Shown here: positions 1 to 7,287 of the stretch, in pieces
Layout: every line of letters starts with the position of its first letter
Position numbering within the stretch: position 1 is the stretch's first letter
Virus record (IMG/VR): IMGVR_UViG_3300044695_005573
Coordinates: 1 to 54,913 of that record
Length of the DNA stretch: 54,913 bases
Reading direction: 5' to 3' (one strand)
From: a virus
Notes under the pieces: generated by a model
The model's input: the letters and a program-made list of their open reading frames with translations, nothing else
What the model was told of the DNA's origin: nothing
Database searches by the model: none
Program-made: the position numbers and the translations under genes

Positions 1-194
1 GTCTGTGCCGAGTTGGTGTCCGTGTAGGTCAACGTCAGATTGGCATCCGAAAGGTAGTTCGGGTTGCCATAGCCGATGATGGCCTGCTCGAGCGCGGTGC
101 CGAGATTGGTGTTGGTGATCGTACCCCAAGTGCCGGAGTTCTCGCCGGTCGCTTGAAGCTCGATCTTCAGGTTTGTTGAATACGAACTAGGCAT
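1..194 (-). CDS. Partial phage tail protein N-terminus, truncated by the window edge
   Basis: Sixty-four codons are visible from an ATG at 194. The start region (PSSYSTNLKIELQATGENSG, then TWGTITNTNLGTALEQ) is a well-known opening of tail or fibre-associated proteins in environmental phages. It lies just downstream of the repeat-rich fibre-like gene. Homologues I know are several hundred residues long. If the right end of the window is joined to the left, the frame reads only three more codons (Thr-Ser-Lys) and stops at a TAA overlapping the next ATG. That would make a 67-aa short form. Whether it is truncated by evolution or only by the edge depends on circularity. Confidence 0.75.
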   Translation of the reverse strand, partial: MPSSYSTNLKIELQATGENSGTWGTITNTNLGTALEQAIIGYGNPNYLSDANLTLTYTDTNSAQ

Positions 195-206
195 GTGAGT
201 GTCCCT

Positions 207-1112
207 TTACGTCGAAATCTGAGTCCAAACCACCGTGTTTCCGTCGTTGACTATGACCCAATTCTGTGTCTGTGCGTCATCGACATTCTGCCAGTTAGGC
301 GTCTGATTGTCATTAATCACGCCCCAGACAAGTACAGATCCCACCTGGGCCGTCCCAGAGACGCCCACCAGGGTGACATTGGCGTCGGAGGTGGTTGTAA
401 CCGACCCAACTTGGCCTGTGGCAGAGACGCCCGAGACGGGCACGTTTTGCTCGGTAACAACCGTTACATCGCCAAGCGCCGTGGTTCCCTGAACCCCCGT
501 AAGCGTTACGCTTCCCGTGCCAGTAATGCTAACGGAGCCGACGGCCCCCGTGGCAAAGACGCCCGTGACAAGGACATCAGTGCCGGCGGTGACCGTAACA
601 GAACCCACGGCCCCCGTGGCTTCCAGCCCCGTAACCGATACGTTGGCGTCGCCCGCGATCTGTGCCGTGCCGATCGCACCCGTGGCCTGAAGGCCCGTGA
701 CAAGGACACCTGCTCCCCCGGTGACTGTGACAGAGCCAACCTGGCCAGTGGCTTGAAGCCCCGTAACCGAGACATTCGCCCCGGCATTTATCGTAACGGA
801 GCCAACCTGGCCGATGCCCTCAACGCCCGTAAGGCTGACTTCGGCTGTGCCCGTGACCTGGACCGAGCCCACAGAACCCGTGGCTTGAAGCCCCGTGACG
901 GGGACATCCGCCCCCGCCGTAACGGTGACGGTACCAACCTGCCCTGTCGCAAAAACGCCCGTAAGGCTGACATTAGCGTCAGCCGCAATAGTGACGGAGC
1001 CAACCTGGCCCGTCCCCGTCGGAAGTGCCGCGAGGCTTTCACCCCAAGGATCGTCGCCCCAGCCTACGCCAGAAGCATTCCACCCTTGGAAGGCAACGAC
1101 GGCATCGGTCAC
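207..1112 (-). CDS. Repeat-rich fibre-like or adhesin-like structural protein
   Basis: A 301-aa protein. After a short N-terminal segment (about residues 1-33) it consists of about ten consecutive 22-residue repeats with the pattern TGQVGSVTVTxGAxVxVTG followed by two or three variable residues. A Trp/Asn-rich C-terminus (about 262-301) follows. The alternating Val/Thr strands and Gly turns suggest a beta-solenoid or stacked fibre, but no catalytic motif is visible. It sits at the distal end of the tail gene block, directly before the partial tail gene. A virion-surface fibre or decoration role is inference. The repeat type resembles VTVTG-rich proteins often annotated as hypothetical in marine phages. 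Confidence 0.75.
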   Translation of the reverse strand: MTDAVVAFQGWNASGVGWGDDPWGESLAALPTGTGQVGSVTIAADANVSLTGVFATGQVGTVTVTAGADVPVTGLQATGSVGSVQVTGTAEVSLTGVEGIGQVGSVTINAGANVSVTGLQATGQVGSVTVTGGAGVLVTGLQATGAIGTAQIAGDANVSVTGLEATGAVGSVTVTAGTDVLVTGVFATGAVGSVSITGTGSVTLTGVQGTTALGDVTVVTEQNVPVSGVSATGQVGSVTTTSDANVTLVGVSGTAQVGSVLVWGVINDNQTPNWQNVDDAQTQNWVIVNDGNTVVWTQIST

Positions 1113-1125
1113 TTCCGCCTCTTAC

Positions 1126-1563
1126 TTAGGCGATGCGGATGATCGCGTTGGTCGCGTCTGCCGTCGGGAAGATGATCGTGAAGGTGCCGTTCGTCGAGGT
1201 CTTGGCCCCACCGAAGTCCAGAATACAGACCGAAGGGTCGCCCGCCGCCGAGTCGTTGTAGATCATCGCCCCAAAGGCCGTGATCGTCGCGCTCGTGAAC
1301 GAAAGATCCGCAAAGTCCGTAAAGGCCGTGGTGCCGCTCGAGGTCGGGGTGACATTGGTCAGCGTACCGCCGCCCGCCGAGTAGGTACCGGAGTTCGCTA
1401 CTTCGTTGGTGGCCGTATATGCCGTAGTCGCCGCGGTAAACGAGGCACTGTTGTCGTACAGCGCAAGCTTAAAGGTATTGCCCGTGCTAGCCGTGAAGTC
1501 GTGCACCGCCCTCATCAGCTCCACCTTGAAGCTGGTGCACATGAAGTTGCCTGAAAATGCCAT
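1126..1563 (-). CDS. Conserved phage structural protein, 145 aa
   Basis: The N-terminus (MAFSGNFMCTSFKVELMRAV) followed by a Thr/Ser/Gly-rich beta-type body is a pattern I recognise from conserved hypothetical proteins beside tail genes in environmental phages. There are no transmembrane segments or enzyme motifs. The gene lies 2 nt from the upstream gene end and 13 nt before the repeat-rich fibre-like gene, all on one strand. A small virion or tail-tip component is the likeliest role, from context only. Confidence 0.7.
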   Translation of the reverse strand: MAFSGNFMCTSFKVELMRAVHDFTASTGNTFKLALYDNSASFTAATTAYTATNEVANSGTYSAGGGTLTNVTPTSSGTTAFTDFADLSFTSATITAFGAMIYNDSAAGDPSVCILDFGGAKTSTNGTFTIIFPTADATNAIIRIA

Positions 1564-1565
1564 TT

Positions 1566-1853
1566 CTACTCTCCTAACAGATGAACCAGCTCTGGATGCC
1601 CCGCTTCACGAAGGCGCTGGGCGATCGTGGCACGGTCCTGCTCGACGGCCTCCTTCAGATAGAAGGCGACCACATGCTTGACGCGGTCCTTGAAGACCCG
1701 CGCCTGCGCCTGAATGACCGGATGTGACTGGTCACCGACGAAAATGATCTTGTCCGCGGCCCGTTGAGCGAGCTCGTCGGCCGCCCAACCACGGGAGTCC
1801 GTGGTCACGACCTGTACGGCGTTCGTTAGTCCGGGCATTTCTACAGTGATCAT
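1566..1853 (-). CDS. Small conserved hypothetical protein, 95 aa
   Basis: The first third is beta-like (MITVEMPGLTNAVQVVTT). The remainder is helical and charged, ending in HPELVHLLGE. The start codon overlaps the stop of the upstream connector-type gene (ATGATC at 1853/1850), so translation is coupled to the head-tail connector genes. I do not recognise a family with confidence. By position it could be a minor connector or tail protein. Confidence 0.65.
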   Translation of the reverse strand: MITVEMPGLTNAVQVVTTDSRGWAADELAQRAADKIIFVGDQSHPVIQAQARVFKDRVKHVVAFYLKEAVEQDRATIAQRLREAGHPELVHLLGE

Positions 1854-2506
1854 GGGCCGGGCGACTCCGATTTAACCGGGATGCGGATCATACCATCACG
1901 GTACTCGTCGCGGCGGCGGCGTCCCTGCTGCTCGATGCCGAGACCCTGGATCGCCTGACGGTACGAGTTCTGGAAGTACTGCATCATCTCCGGCGGCCCC
2001 TTAGTGTAGCTGTACGCCTGAATCATGCAGGCATAAAACAGGGCTTCCGGGGCGTTATTGCTGATCCAAGTCGTCGTATTGGTCGACGAAAGCTGCGCAG
2101 GGCGGTAGATGTAGCCAAGTTCGACCACAAAGTTCGCATTCGGGGTGGGCGCAATGTAGAACGTGTTCTGGTCCCACACCGAATAGTACTTGGGGACGTC
2201 CGTGCTGGCCCCGTTGGGCCAGTATTCCTTCATGAAGGAAGTGTCACGGAAGTCCAAAAAGATCTGATCGCTGCCCGAGGTGATCATCATGTAACGATGA
2301 GTGAGGATGTCACTCGGGGCGGTCAGAAATTTGTTGCCGGAAGTCATGTTTCCACTGACTTCGAGCTTAAAAACGTCCAAATCGATCTCGCGGAGGATCT
2401 GATTCTCCGCGAAAGTGATGAAGTTGTTGATTACGGCATCCGTAAAGACGTTACTACCCACTTCGGAGTAGTTTCTGATGTTCGTAACGAGCTCGCTGTA
2501 GTTCAT
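1850..2506 (-). CDS. Head-tail adaptor-like protein (gp7/gp8 adaptor type)
   Basis: A 218-aa protein. The N-terminus (MNYSELVTNIRNYSEV) and the central Leu/Arg helices followed by a mixed beta region with YIYRPAQLSST are typical of phage adaptor proteins that ring the portal. The C-terminus carries an Arg-rich stretch (GRRRRDEYRDG), plausibly contacting DNA or the portal. It overlaps both neighbours by 4 nt, with a second adaptor-like gene two positions upstream. Role in head completion is inferred from family resemblance and context. Confidence 0.7.
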   Translation of the reverse strand: MNYSELVTNIRNYSEVGSNVFTDAVINNFITFAENQILREIDLDVFKLEVSGNMTSGNKFLTAPSDILTHRYMMITSGSDQIFLDFRDTSFMKEYWPNGASTDVPKYYSVWDQNTFYIAPTPNANFVVELGYIYRPAQLSSTNTTTWISNNAPEALFYACMIQAYSYTKGPPEMMQYFQNSYRQAIQGLGIEQQGRRRRDEYRDGMIRIPVKSESPGP

Positions 2507-2853
2507 GTGACCGTCACCGTGACCGATCCGACCGTACCCAAGGCAATCAGCGCCTGTCCTAGCACATACGGACGCATATCAGCCGTGTTAAGGACCGATC
2601 CATAGCTCTGAAAAGCCGTAAAACCAGGCGCTCCAACGAACACCGAGACGGGTTCAATGCGGTCTGGTCGCGGATCGCGCAGCGCAATGGCGTCTCCGCG
2701 GTACCGCAAAGGCTCCAACTGGGGCTCTTTCGGCTCGTAATCGTCCGGGCAGACCATGAACCCCTGCCATTGCTTGCGCAAGACGTTGTAGGGGTACCGT
2801 TGGCCGCAGAAATCGCACAGCCCATACGAGAATTTGCCAGTTGCGTAGGCCAT
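2503..2853 (-). CDS. Cys-motif structural protein with VTVT tail, 116 aa
   Basis: Start chosen at 2853 because its ATG shares one base with the upstream stop (TAATG). The N-terminus has a CxxC pair (LCDFCGQRYPY) and a third Cys in FMVCPDDYEPKEPQLEP, a pattern I know from conserved proteins lying between connector genes in podovirus-like phages. It may bind a metal, although a fourth Cys is lacking. The C-terminus ends GTVGSVTVTVT, the same core as the repeats of the fibre-like protein at 207-1112. Probable small virion protein; function unknown. Confidence 0.75.
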   Translation of the reverse strand: MAYATGKFSYGLCDFCGQRYPYNVLRKQWQGFMVCPDDYEPKEPQLEPLRYRGDAIALRDPRPDRIEPVSVFVGAPGFTAFQSYGSVLNTADMRPYVLGQALIALGTVGSVTVTVT

Positions 2854-3518
2854 TAAACGCCCATATCGGGCACAAACTGCACGCTGGCAGTGTCCCGATC
2901 CTCCATCGCAGCTCTCAGGAAGTCTTCCTCGTAGATGGCCTTCAGCGCAGCCGTCCGATCCGGGGCAAACTTGAGCGAAAGCTGGTACGCAAGCCCCGAA
3001 GCCAAGCATGGCAAGAAGCGGAAGTTAATGTCCGCCGTGTTGGTGTACCCACCAGCATCCTGAATGCGCCGAATGCGGTAGTACACGAAGGTATACGTCT
3101 GATCCGCCGCCGGATAGAAGAAAACCTTGGTCGGATTGGCGCGCTGTACGTAAAACTGCGCCGGCCGAGCCTCAGAGGTCTTGTTCGGGACGTTCAGGTA
3201 GTCCTCGCGGCTGATACGCTCGATGTAAACATCACTGTTGATGCCCTGGCTATTCTGGCGAATGATCGCCTCGAGCACATTGACCGTATCAGTAGGCAAT
3301 GTGATCTCTTTGACACCCTGCGTCAGCGTATAAGTCGCCTGTTCAATGGTCCAAAGGTTCAAGCCACGGTTGGCCCAGTCCAGAAACAGCAAATTGAGCG
3401 AGCGGCGTGCGGAGTTGAGCTGATAACCGCTCGTCGCCCGCATGCCGCAACGCTCAAATGCCTCTTCAACCAGATCGTCAATCGACAGGTTGAAGTCTGT
3501 AGTGCCTGACGTAGCCAT
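2853..3518 (-). CDS. Head-to-tail connector / tail adaptor protein (gp4-like)
   Basis: A 221-aa protein. It starts with MATSGTTDFNLSIDDLVEEA, then FERCG, then a helix that reads SARRSLNLLFLDWANRGLNL, a pattern shared by head-to-tail joining proteins of podoviruses (P22 gp4-like adaptors). The C-terminal half has a YRIRRIQDAGGYTNTADI block and an aromatic LPCLASGLAYQLSLKF helix also typical of this group. It precedes the Cys-motif protein with a 1-nt overlap. Assignment rests on motif memory and position after the capsid genes. Confidence 0.8.
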   Translation of the reverse strand: MATSGTTDFNLSIDDLVEEAFERCGMRATSGYQLNSARRSLNLLFLDWANRGLNLWTIEQATYTLTQGVKEITLPTDTVNVLEAIIRQNSQGINSDVYIERISREDYLNVPNKTSEARPAQFYVQRANPTKVFFYPAADQTYTFVYYRIRRIQDAGGYTNTADINFRFLPCLASGLAYQLSLKFAPDRTAALKAIYEEDFLRAAMEDRDTASVQFVPDMGV

Positions 3519-3521
3519 CGA

Positions 3522-3779
3522 TTAGCCGCAGGATCCGCCCATGCGCATCTTCTTGACCTTCATCTTCTTCTTAGCCGCACCGCCCTTCTTGTAGCCGCCA
3601 GGCATCCCGCCGCCCATCATGCCCATGGCCATGCGCTTGTGCTGATTGACATCGCCCCCCACGGCCATCATCAAGACCTTGCCGGTCTTCTTGCTGGGCT
3701 CGGAGAGCATCTTGTTCTTCGGGCCACTGCCCACGGCACCGCCACCACGGACGGCACAACCCATTCCACGACCTGCCAT
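3522..3779 (-). CDS. Small Gly/Met/Lys-rich basic peptide
   Basis: 85 aa of low complexity: the N-terminal AVRGGGAVGSGP, then GMMGGGMPGGYKKGG and a Lys/Met-rich end KKKMKVKKMRMGGSCG. It is strongly basic. Such peptides occur in the head/tail regions of environmental podovirus-like phages; the role is unknown, perhaps DNA or membrane contact in the virion. Gene spacing is 1-3 nt on both sides. A similar shorter peptide is encoded immediately upstream. Confidence 0.6.
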   Translation of the reverse strand: MAGRGMGCAVRGGGAVGSGPKNKMLSEPSKKTGKVLMMAVGGDVNQHKRMAMGMMGGGMPGGYKKGGAAKKKMKVKKMRMGGSCG

Positions 3780-3780
3780 T

Positions 3781-3945
3781 TTAGTACCCTCGCATCGCGC
3801 GACCGCGCGAATCCTTGCTCTTGCTCTTCATGGCACGGCCTTTCTTATCGGCCATACCACCCTTTTTCATCTTGCCGACGCCGTCGGCAGCAAAGGCCGG
3901 AACCTTCTTCCCGCCCTTCATCACCATCTTCAACTTACCAGGCAT
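3781..3945 (-). CDS. Very small Lys/Met/Gly-rich peptide, 54 aa
   Basis: Read from ATG at 3945 to TAA at 3781. The sequence begins MPGKLKMVMKGGKKVPAFAA and continues with KMKKGGMADKKGRAMKSK, ending SRGRAMRGY. Composition matches the neighbouring 85-aa peptide, so the two may be diverged copies. It sits 3 nt after the membrane/coiled-coil gene and 1 nt before the next gene, which supports it being translated. Function unknown. Confidence 0.55.
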   Translation of the reverse strand: MPGKLKMVMKGGKKVPAFAADGVGKMKKGGMADKKGRAMKSKSKDSRGRAMRGY

Positions 3946-3948
3946 AAC

Positions 3949-4197
3949 TTACTCCCTCGCGCTGCGAATTTCGTCCAGTTTAGCTTCAAGACGATTGAAC
4001 CGTTGGTCGACATGTGCGACAAACTTCTCGATCCGATCGTCCACCTCTTTGCGAGTGATGTGATCTCTCGCAATCTCCTCGCGGGTCCGGTTAAGCAAAA
4101 TGCTCAACCGAGCCAGCTCGTCAAACTTACCCTTTAGCATGAACCCCATCCCGGTCACTATCGCGGACAGGATGATGTTCCAGATCATGATCTCCAT
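3949..4197 (-). CDS. Membrane-anchored coiled-coil protein, 82 aa
   Basis: One hydrophobic segment at about residues 5-22 (WNIILSAIVTGMGFML) is followed by a highly charged heptad-type helix (residues 30-80, with RKEVDDRIEKFVAHVDQRF). The layout resembles XhlA-like or holin-accessory proteins and small tail-associated coiled coils. The neighbours are structural, not lytic, so a lysis role is uncertain. A second small one-TM protein is encoded with the holin at 54250-54441. Confidence 0.55.
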   Translation of the reverse strand: MEIMIWNIILSAIVTGMGFMLKGKFDELARLSILLNRTREEIARDHITRKEVDDRIEKFVAHVDQRFNRLEAKLDEIRSARE

Positions 4198-4200
4198 CGG

Positions 4201-4524
4201 CTAACACTTCCATCGCCGGCGAGCCTGCCTGATCCTGCTGTTTGGATCCTTGGCAGCCTCTGGGTACATTTTCATCTGGCCGGCGGAACGCGCGCAAAAC
4301 GACTTGCGTCGTTTGGCCCGGGCAGCACTCGGATTGCTTTCCGTCACGGCCGTCTGGAGCTTACTTCCGGGGTTGGCACGGCGATACGCAGCCACGCCCT
4401 GTCGGGTCATGCCTGCGCCCTGCTTCGTAGGGCGAAAGTTGCCGCTTTTAACGGAGGTCTTGATGCCCATGCCCTTGCGCACGGCACCGCCTCCACGCAG
4501 CGCAATGCCCATGAAGCCAGGCAT
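4201..4524 (-). CDS. Basic conserved phage protein (resembles DUF6321)
   Basis: 107 aa. Gly-rich N-terminus, then GMTRQGVAAYRRANPGSKLQ, TAVTESNPSAARAKRRKSFC and ending RIRQARRRWKC. The sequence TESNPxxxRAKRRKSFCAR and a terminal basic-W-x-C are features I associate with DUF6321 proteins found beside tail genes in cyanophage-like podoviruses; the family name is from memory. Strongly basic, so nucleic-acid contact is possible. It shares one base with the gene upstream (stop/start at 4524). Confidence 0.65.
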   Translation of the reverse strand: MPGFMGIALRGGGAVRKGMGIKTSVKSGNFRPTKQGAGMTRQGVAAYRRANPGSKLQTAVTESNPSAARAKRRKSFCARSAGQMKMYPEAAKDPNSRIRQARRRWKC

Positions 4525-4826
4525 TACGCCGGGGCCCCACCCACGTACAGCACGGTAACACTCTTGACCTCGGCATCCGCGATGGTGACATACACGCCAT
4601 CCGTCGCCAGAATTCCGTCATCGGGAATGATGAGATCGTAGGCTCCAGCAGCCGCCGGAGTCTTGATGTCAAGAATCGTGGTGCCCGAAACGCCGCCCGT
4701 CTTGAGGGTAAAACTCGAGGCAGTCGTTGAATTGGTAAAATACACGCCCTGAACACGCGTGCGACCATTCACCGCGTCGCCCGAAGCGACCACGGTTTTG
4801 GCTTTGACGTCACTTGCAAAACTCAT
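4524..4826 (-). CDS. Small beta-rich virion protein, 100 aa
   Basis: The sequence alternates short beta strands and Gly/Ala turns (RVQGVYFTNSTTASSFTLKT, LDIKTPAAAGAYDLIIPDDG) with a hydrophobic end SVTVLYVGGAPA. This composition is typical of small phage tail or capsid decoration proteins. The 110-aa protein at 48769-49101 has the same organisation, so the two may be distant relatives. Ribosome-binding sequence AAGGAAG lies upstream of the ATG. Function is inferred from context only. Confidence 0.65.
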   Translation of the reverse strand: MSFASDVKAKTVVASGDAVNGRTRVQGVYFTNSTTASSFTLKTGGVSGTTILDIKTPAAAGAYDLIIPDDGILATDGVYVTIADAEVKSVTVLYVGGAPA

Positions 4827-4860
4827 TGTTCTGCTTCCTTTGTCTAGGTGAAGCCGGATC

Positions 4861-4886
4861 GCCCCGGGTCATTGTTGACCCGGGGC
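4861..4886. other. Perfect 10-bp stem, 6-nt loop hairpin between two structural genes
   Basis: GCCCCGGGTC at 4861-4870 pairs exactly with GACCCGGGGC at 4877-4886. In the transcribed (minus) direction an A-run precedes it and no U-run follows, so it does not look like an intrinsic terminator for the late genes. It could stabilise or mark an mRNA processing point after the gene at 4898. On the plus strand a T-run follows 7 nt later. Confidence 0.6.
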
Positions 4887-4897
4887 GCTTCCGTTTT

Positions 4898-5611
4898 TTA
4901 GCGCGTCGCCGAGGCGAAGAGGTAGTCGAGCTTCGTCGAACGGGTGCCCGTAGCACTGCCCGACAAAGACATCGCCGCCAACGCCAACTCCGTGGTCGGA
5001 ATGTTGGTCGTGTGCGTCGCAACAAGCTTGCGGTTCACGAAAAACTCCACCAACCCCGTGCCGCTCACGCGGAAACCAAGGGTGATGTCGGTGTCGTCAA
5101 CAAGATCAACGCCCGAGTCCGTCGAGGTCTCGGTGCCGCCAGACTCCGTCTTGCAGAGGATCGAGGCATTGCCGTCGTCCACCTGGAACACGATGCGATC
5201 GGCAGCCGTCAACATGGCTTCCGGGTTGGTCGCAAAGTTAACGGTGAGCCCGACGCAAATGTCGGTCTGATCGGCGTCGTTGCACTGGAGGCGGGTCTCA
5301 AACCACACCACCTTATCGGCAGCGGCCTTGTAGACCTCGTTGCCTTGAATTGACGCGCCGTCGTCGTCCGTCGTAGCAGCCGAGGTCAGCGCAAGGAGCC
5401 CATTGACCGTGTCGGCAACAATGCCGGCAGAGGCTCCCGAATCCTTGACCACGGTCCAGTCGTTGGTGCTGTCAAGCGCAACGCCGAGAAAGTCGTCCAA
5501 GTACGAGACGACGGCCGGGTTTGCGGAAATGGTGAGATCGGTGCCCCAGGCGCCCGTGACGGTGCCCTTGCCCGAGTACTGAAGCGGGCCAGAAAAATGC
5601 GTAACAGCCAT
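4898..5611 (-). CDS. Probable capsid decoration or surface protein, 237 aa
   Basis: A beta-rich protein with acidic Asp/Thr-rich loops (ATTDDDGASIQG, CNDADQTDICVG, DSGVDLVDDTD). The segment VVWFETRLQC followed by later strands ending in EFFVNRKLVATHTTN is reminiscent of concanavalin-like folds. It is the first gene after the major capsid terminator and is followed by a stable hairpin, so it may be expressed as its own unit. A head decoration or fibre-like role is inference; I do not recognise a precise family. Confidence 0.65.
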   Translation of the reverse strand: MAVTHFSGPLQYSGKGTVTGAWGTDLTISANPAVVSYLDDFLGVALDSTNDWTVVKDSGASAGIVADTVNGLLALTSAATTDDDGASIQGNEVYKAAADKVVWFETRLQCNDADQTDICVGLTVNFATNPEAMLTAADRIVFQVDDGNASILCKTESGGTETSTDSGVDLVDDTDITLGFRVSGTGLVEFFVNRKLVATHTTNIPTTELALAAMSLSGSATGTRSTKLDYLFASATR

Positions 5612-5719
5612 GTTGTCCTCACATGCGAGTTAGGTACGGCTGTCTGCATGTCGTCAGCCGGGTCTGTCAGACGTACCTGGATTGCCCCGGAACAGCTCAA
5701 CTATACGTCAGGAAATCCA

Positions 5720-5747
5720 ATAAAAGAAGGGGGTCTTTCGACCCCCT
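5720..5747 (-). terminator. Rho-independent terminator after the major capsid gene
   Basis: In the minus direction AGGGGGTC, a GAAA tetraloop and GACCCCCT are followed by TCTTTTATT. It begins about 15 nt past the capsid stop codon at 5762. It would let the capsid message accumulate above that of downstream genes. Confidence 0.85.
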
Positions 5748-5761
5748 CCTGTTTGCCGCTA

Positions 5762-6670
5762 TTAGGCAGCGCCGGGCGAGCCGAAGATGCCCCGCGGGTC
5801 GCTGAAGCCGAAGCTATAGCGCTCGCGAGCCTTGTACCGCACGTTGCCGGTGTCGAAGTCGCCCTCGAAACCAGTCTTGATGGCAACACGCTGGAACATC
5901 TTCATGCCGTTCGGGGCGTCGGTTTTGATAAACCAGGCGTCCGGGTCGGTCAGGAAGTGGTTCACGGTGTAGCCCTGCGGCACCATGCCCATGTTCTTCA
6001 CGGCGTTGATGTCGTTATCCGCAGTGCCGACACGGAGGGTCGACTTGAGGATACGGTCAGCCGTAAACATGAGTTCCTTCGGGATGATGAGCTTGAGGCC
6101 CTGAACAGCGATCTTCAGGCCACGCTCATCGGTGAACTTGGCGATGTCGATCAGAGCCTGCTCAAGGGAGGTCTCGCTTAGGTCAGCCGAAACGGCCAGC
6201 TCGTTGGCGAGGTCCGGGCCCGACAGGGTCGGGTGGTCCGTCGCGCAAAGCGGCTTGCCGTCACCACCAGTCGAGGTCGTGAACGCGCCGTTAAGCACGT
6301 CAGCGGCCTTGATCTGCTTGGTCTGCGCCATCGAACGGGCGAGCGCCTTGGTGTAACGCGCAGCGAGTCGGTCGTAGAGGTTGTCCTCAACGGCTTCTTC
6401 GGTGAGCGAGAACGCCAGAGCGATCGTCTCGTGGGTGTAGCGAGCGGTGTAGACTTCCTGCGCCTGGTCGTACGCGACGCCAGCGCCTTCAGACTTCACC
6501 GGAGCCTCGGCAAAGCCGGACTCCATCACCTCTTCCTCGAACGCACGATCAGAGCTCTCGACCGAGTAGATCTCGGCGTGCTCGTTCTCGTAGTTCTTGT
6601 ACTCGAGGCCGAACAGGGCGTTCAAACCCGGCTCGAGCTCCTTAACAAGTTGTGCACGTGAAATTGCCAT
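5762..6670 (-). CDS. Major capsid protein (Mu gpT-like / HK97 fold)
   Basis: 302 aa, beginning MAISRAQLVKELEPGLNALF and continuing FGLEYKNYENEHAEIY. The hallmarks of gpT-like major head subunits are visible: an acidic N-terminal segment, YTARYTHETIALAFSLTEEA (residues about 73-92), a central ALARSMAQTKQIKAADVLN helix, and ATDHPTLSGPDLANEL. The C-terminal region RYSFGFSDPRGIFGSPGA also fits. It forms the icosahedral shell. Placement after scaffold and accessory head genes, and the dedicated terminator downstream, support high-level expression. Confidence 0.93.
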   Translation of the reverse strand: MAISRAQLVKELEPGLNALFGLEYKNYENEHAEIYSVESSDRAFEEEVMESGFAEAPVKSEGAGVAYDQAQEVYTARYTHETIALAFSLTEEAVEDNLYDRLAARYTKALARSMAQTKQIKAADVLNGAFTTSTGGDGKPLCATDHPTLSGPDLANELAVSADLSETSLEQALIDIAKFTDERGLKIAVQGLKLIIPKELMFTADRILKSTLRVGTADNDINAVKNMGMVPQGYTVNHFLTDPDAWFIKTDAPNGMKMFQRVAIKTGFEGDFDTGNVRYKARERYSFGFSDPRGIFGSPGAA

Positions 6671-6688
6671 GTCTTTATGCCCCTATAA

Positions 6689-7267
6689 TCAGGTTACGGC
6701 CTTGACGCCGCTGCTGCCATACAGGTGCTCGTTGATTTTCACAACGACCACAGCAAAGTCCCCAAGAGCGTTGCCCGGAACATTCCAGAGGCCAACGATC
6801 TTCAGGTTCAGTGCCGCTGTATCCGCGATGGTGGACGAATCCAGTTCCATCGAAGAAACACCCGTGGTGGAGCTTCCGCCCGTCCCAACGACATCGGCGT
6901 TCTTGCCGATATCAGCCTGCTCAATGTCCTCATCCGCCTGGATGATGAACAACTGGCTCGGATCGTCGATCACGTCGGCAACAATCTTGCCCGAGGTGAC
7001 GTTGACGCTGCCCGGATAGAAGTTCTTCCAGGTCGGCTTGCCGGTCGTCGGATCGATATAGAAGCAGCCGTTAAACACTCCGAGAGCCGCAGCATGCGTC
7101 CCCGGGAGAAACTTAACGACATAGCCATTGACGATCGTCACCAGGTCGCCCTGGTAGATCGCCCCACTCTGGTTGTCCACAATCTCGTATCCGTACTGCT
7201 TCTGAGCACCAGTCGCAGACAGATTGCCGAGAGGACGGAGACCAAAGGCTTTGTCTACATTTGCCAT
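6689..7267 (-). CDS. Capsid accessory/decoration protein, 192 aa
   Basis: The opening MANVDKAFGLRPLGNLSATG followed by YGYEIVDNQSGAIYQGDLV is a recognisable start of a protein encoded just upstream of the capsid gene in many environmental phages. It is beta-rich, with a Ser/Thr/Gly loop (about 128-140). A head decoration or minor capsid role is likely. It is separated from the capsid gene by 18 nt and from the next gene upstream by 20 nt. Confidence 0.75.
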   Translation of the reverse strand: MANVDKAFGLRPLGNLSATGAQKQYGYEIVDNQSGAIYQGDLVTIVNGYVVKFLPGTHAAALGVFNGCFYIDPTTGKPTWKNFYPGSVNVTSGKIVADVIDDPSQLFIIQADEDIEQADIGKNADVVGTGGSSTTGVSSMELDSSTIADTAALNLKIVGLWNVPGNALGDFAVVVVKINEHLYGSSGVKAVT

Positions 7268-7287
7268 TTGATTATCCTCAAAAAAAG

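Noticed and set aside
4861-4886. Hairpin considered as a terminator for the late genes
   Set aside because: The T-run lies on the plus-strand side, while transcription of the neighbouring genes is on the minus strand.
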